From Clostridiales bacterium (GTDB lineage: Bacteria; Bacillota; Clostridia; Christensenellales; CAG-1252), in the NCBI GenBank assembly GCA_003445835.1, contig DMCI01000079.1:1-8417 (forward strand): 8,417 bases of DNA, written 5' to 3'. Made by a program: the position numbers and the translations under genes. The notes beneath the pieces were generated by a model, which saw only the letters and a list, made by a program, of their open reading frames with translations, had not been told where the DNA came from and made no database searches. The stretch's first letter is position 1; the number at the start of each line of letters is the position of its first letter. Positions 7,186 to 8,417 of the stretch are shown here, one piece after another.

Positions 7186-7214
7186 ATTGTAACGCGAAAC
7201 GCGCGCAATGTCAA
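7186..7214 (-). promoter_or_regulatory. Sigma-A-type promoter of the four-gene operon, overlapping the end of yabQ
   Basis: On the minus strand a perfect TTGACA -35 (7209-7214) and a TACAAT -10 (7186-7191, 5 of 6) are separated by exactly 17 bases. The -35 contains the TGA stop codon of yabQ (7211-7213). Transcription would start near 7179, about 25 bases before the GTG of the hydrolase-like gene and upstream of its Shine-Dalgarno. This suggests vegetative expression of the four genes independent of the sporulation genes, though read-through from yabPQ is also possible because I see no terminator between them. Confidence 0.8.
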
Positions 7215-7747
7215 TGACTTTGCCAAAGACGCCCTTTGGCAAGGGGAGCGACCGCTTCCGCGTTTTTTCTTGCGCTAAGCCGTTTCCGTTGATGCGCAAA
7301 GCGCTTTTTGAGGGCGGACGCTTTTTTGATCTCCTCTTTTAAACGGCGTTTTTTCGCCCGTTTTTCAAGCCTGATTTCGCGGCGCTTTTTAAGCCGCTCC
7401 GTCAACGGGAAAAACAGCTTTTCCACCGCTTTTTCTAGGGAGAGTATAGGGACTACCGCCCTTTTTGCCAAACGCCGAGCAAAGGGGGATATTTTTCTCC
7501 ACGAAAAATGAAAAACGACGACGCCCGACAGGAACGCCAAGACGGCGTACAAGCGGATCGCCCCTCCCGTCAAAAAGTACAACGCAACGAAAAACGTCGC
7601 CCCCGCAAAAAGCGGCGTCAAAACGTCAAAAACAGCCCTCGCCGCCCTGCTTGCCCCGCCAAGCGCAAAAAAGACGGTAGCGACCGCAGCCGCCCCCATC
7701 CCCGCAAAAAACGTCCCGAAGAAAACCGCGCACTCGGTCAGGATCAT
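7211..7747 (-). CDS. yabQ: Spore cortex biosynthesis protein YabQ
   Basis: This 178-residue membrane protein has hydrophobic segments at about 5-30, 42-62 and 66-83. A short amphipathic part and a very basic Lys/Arg-rich tail (about 110-170) follow, predicted cytoplasmic. The membrane part with GGAIRLYAVLAFLSGVVVF (61-79) matches the YabQ pattern of a glycine-containing helix followed by R-x-Y and a final helix. YabQ is known from Bacillus subtilis to be needed for spore cortex formation and to sit in the forespore membranes. Sequence conservation is low in this family, but position directly after yabP, with an ATGA overlap at 7744-7747, makes the call firm. There is no good Shine-Dalgarno, which fits translational coupling. 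In Bacillus divIC follows; here it does not. Confidence 0.82.
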   Translation of the reverse strand: MILTECAVFFGTFFAGMGAAAVATVFFALGGASRAARAVFDVLTPLFAGATFFVALYFLTGGAIRLYAVLAFLSGVVVFHFSWRKISPFARRLAKRAVVPILSLEKAVEKLFFPLTERLKKRREIRLEKRAKKRRLKEEIKKASALKKRFAHQRKRLSARKNAEAVAPLAKGRLWQSH

Positions 7748-8010
7748 TTGAACAAGCGTTTCAGCAAACTTTTTGCTTCCGCTTTGTCGGCGTATTTTGC
7801 CATCGTCACTTCCCCCGAAAGGATCAAGACGCCCTCTTCCAACGAGAGTTTTTCCGCGCTGAACCCGTTCCCCGACAAAACGAGCGTCTTATCCCCCGCG
7901 ATCAAGCGCACTTCCCTTTCCTCCAAAGCAACGACTTGCGTGACGCCGGTGATGGTGGTTTCCCCTTTGATGCAAAGCGAATGCGCTTTTTTTACGGCGG
8001 CTTGTTCCAT
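7744..8010 (-). CDS. yabP: Sporulation protein YabP
   Basis: The protein has 88 residues, the usual size for the YabP/YqfC family. Family features include AHSLCIKGETTITGV near the N-terminus (9-23), a strand-rich middle, KLSLEEGVLILSGEV (54-68), and the closing LLKRLFK (82-88). YabP is a small soluble or membrane-associated protein made in the mother cell during sporulation; its biochemical role is unclear. ATG 8010 is preceded by a strong GGGGAGG (8021-8027) 10 bases upstream. An in-frame GTG at 8055 would add 15 residues without family similarity and is rejected. It is the first gene of the pair, divergent from the T-box leader. Confidence 0.9.
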   Translation of the reverse strand: MEQAAVKKAHSLCIKGETTITGVTQVVALEEREVRLIAGDKTLVLSGNGFSAEKLSLEEGVLILSGEVTMAKYADKAEAKSLLKRLFK

Positions 8011-8044
8011 ACTCTTTATTCCTCCCCGTATTTTATTTATATAA

Positions 8045-8073
8045 GACCTATGCACGGGCGCTTCCTTTTATGC
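8045..8073 (-). promoter_or_regulatory. Possible sigma-E-type sporulation promoter for yabPQ
   Basis: On the minus strand GCATAAA (8067-8073) resembles the sigma-E -35 (KMATATT, 5 of 7). It is followed after 14 bases by CATAGGTC (8045-8052), which shares only the first four bases with the -10 (CATACAMT). Spacing and position, about 35 bases before the yabP ATG, are right. In Bacillus subtilis yabP is sigma-E dependent. The -10 match is poor, so this is tentative. Confidence 0.3.
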
Positions 8074-8139
8074 CCCGCGCCCCGCGTTTTCCGCCCCAAA
8101 TATCCGCAAAAATATTTTTAAAAAATTCAAAAAAAACGT

Positions 8140-8168
8140 TTGACACATCAATTTGTCGGTGTTAGAAT
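8140..8168 (+). promoter_or_regulatory. Sigma-A-type promoter of the T-box leader
   Basis: On the plus strand a perfect TTGACA (8140-8145) and TAGAAT (8163-8168, 5 of 6) are separated by 17 bases. Just upstream are A/T tracts (8108-8136) that could act as an UP element. Transcription would start near 8175, right before the T-box Stem I. No other plus-strand promoter or gene is nearby. Confidence 0.85.
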
Positions 8169-8174
8169 GAAGAA

Positions 8175-8417
8175 AACCGTTGAGGAAGAAGAGTAGACGT
8201 GTAAGCTTCACTCCAAGAGAGCGCGCGGGTGGTGAGATCGCGGCAGAGAAAGCACGGACGAATGGGCTTCCGAGGGCAAAGCGGAAAGGGTCAACCGAGT
8301 ATGCAAGCCGGAGTACGATCTCCGTCAAGAAAACGAGCGCATGGTTGTGCGTTAAGAGTGGGCGCGTTAAAGCGCCAAGCAGGGTGGCACCGCAGGATTA
8401 CCTGTCCCGGCAAAAGA
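8175..8417 (+). ncRNA. T-box riboswitch leader, probably tRNA-Trp specific (3' end outside window)
   Basis: The leader carries the T-box core AGGGTGGCACCGC at 8381-8393. Stem I is complete: GGAAG (8184-8188) pairs with CTTCC (8267-8271), CGTG (8198-8201) pairs with CACG (8253-8256), AGTA (8192-8195) forms the 5' side of the specifier loop, and AGAGAG (8216-8221) and GGTGGTGAGA (8228-8237) match distal conserved elements. The 3' side of the specifier loop reads GACGAATGGG; TGG (8263-8265), preceded by GAA and followed by a purine, best fits the specifier position. The acceptor-pairing motif is UGGC (8385-8388), needing a G discriminator base, as tRNA-Trp has. Both point to tryptophan, so the regulated gene off the right edge is probably trpS or a Trp synthesis/transport gene. 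A stem-loop GGCGC/GCGCC (8361-8375) precedes the core. The terminator half lies beyond the window. T-box identity is sure, amino acid moderately so. Confidence 0.92.

Noticed and set aside
6147..7217. Plus-strand open frame of 356 codons, and 5784-6140
   Set aside because: Shadows of the GC-rich hydrolase-like gene on the other strand; Arg/Gly/His-rich composition with no family features.
7508..8044. Plus-strand open frame of 178 codons
   Set aside because: Lies antisense across yabQ and yabP, which are firmly recognised; its Lys/Arg-rich sequence reflects the antisense codons.
8068..8328. Minus-strand open frame of 86 codons
   Set aside because: Overlaps the T-box promoter and Stem I, has no Shine-Dalgarno and no recognisable features.

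Overview
The window looks like a chromosomal segment of a spore-forming, Gram-positive-type Bacillota bacterium, probably a clostridial lineage with moderately high GC. Three things support this: the sporulation pair yabP-yabQ, a T-box riboswitch leader, and Gram-positive-style surface proteins (a GLUG beta-helix protein and an InlB-repeat lipoprotein). The species cannot be named from the sequence. All seven recognisable protein genes are on the minus strand; the only plus-strand gene element is the T-box leader at the right edge.

Right to left, in the direction minus-strand genes are read: (1) 8140-8417 holds a plus-strand promoter and a T-box leader. Its probable specifier is TGG and its acceptor-pairing motif is UGGC, so it most likely senses uncharged tRNA-Trp; the controlled gene, perhaps trpS, lies beyond the window. 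(2) Divergent from it are yabP (7744-8010) and yabQ (7211-7747), which overlap by ATGA. (3) A near-consensus sigma-A-type promoter (7186-7214) whose -35 hexamer overlaps the yabQ stop codon starts a tight four-gene unit: an alpha/beta-hydrolase-like protein lacking the usual nucleophile serine and ending in a CBM-like domain (5541-7154), a type I signal peptidase (4870-5538), a lipoprotein with InlB/Listeria-Bacteroides-type repeats (4070-4861), and a short-chain dehydrogenase that most resembles the EF-P 5-aminopentanone reductase YmfI (3357-4073). The unit ends at a strong intrinsic terminator (3269-3316). (4) A roughly 350-base intergenic region carries that terminator, another inverted repeat, and a promoter with a Pho-box-like direct repeat. 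(5) It leads into a very large secreted surface protein (1-3007) with a GLUG beta-helix, two Ig-like regions and a cohesin-like region; its C-terminus is outside the window.

Two themes can be inferred. One is export and cell surface: signal peptidase, lipoprotein and giant exported protein. The other is sporulation and translation: YabP/YabQ, a possible EF-P modification enzyme and a tRNA-sensing leader. I did not find a clearly new defence or mobile system. The most interesting items are the Pho-box-like operator in front of the surface protein, the apparently non-catalytic hydrolase fusion, and the unusual gene composition of the four-gene operon.
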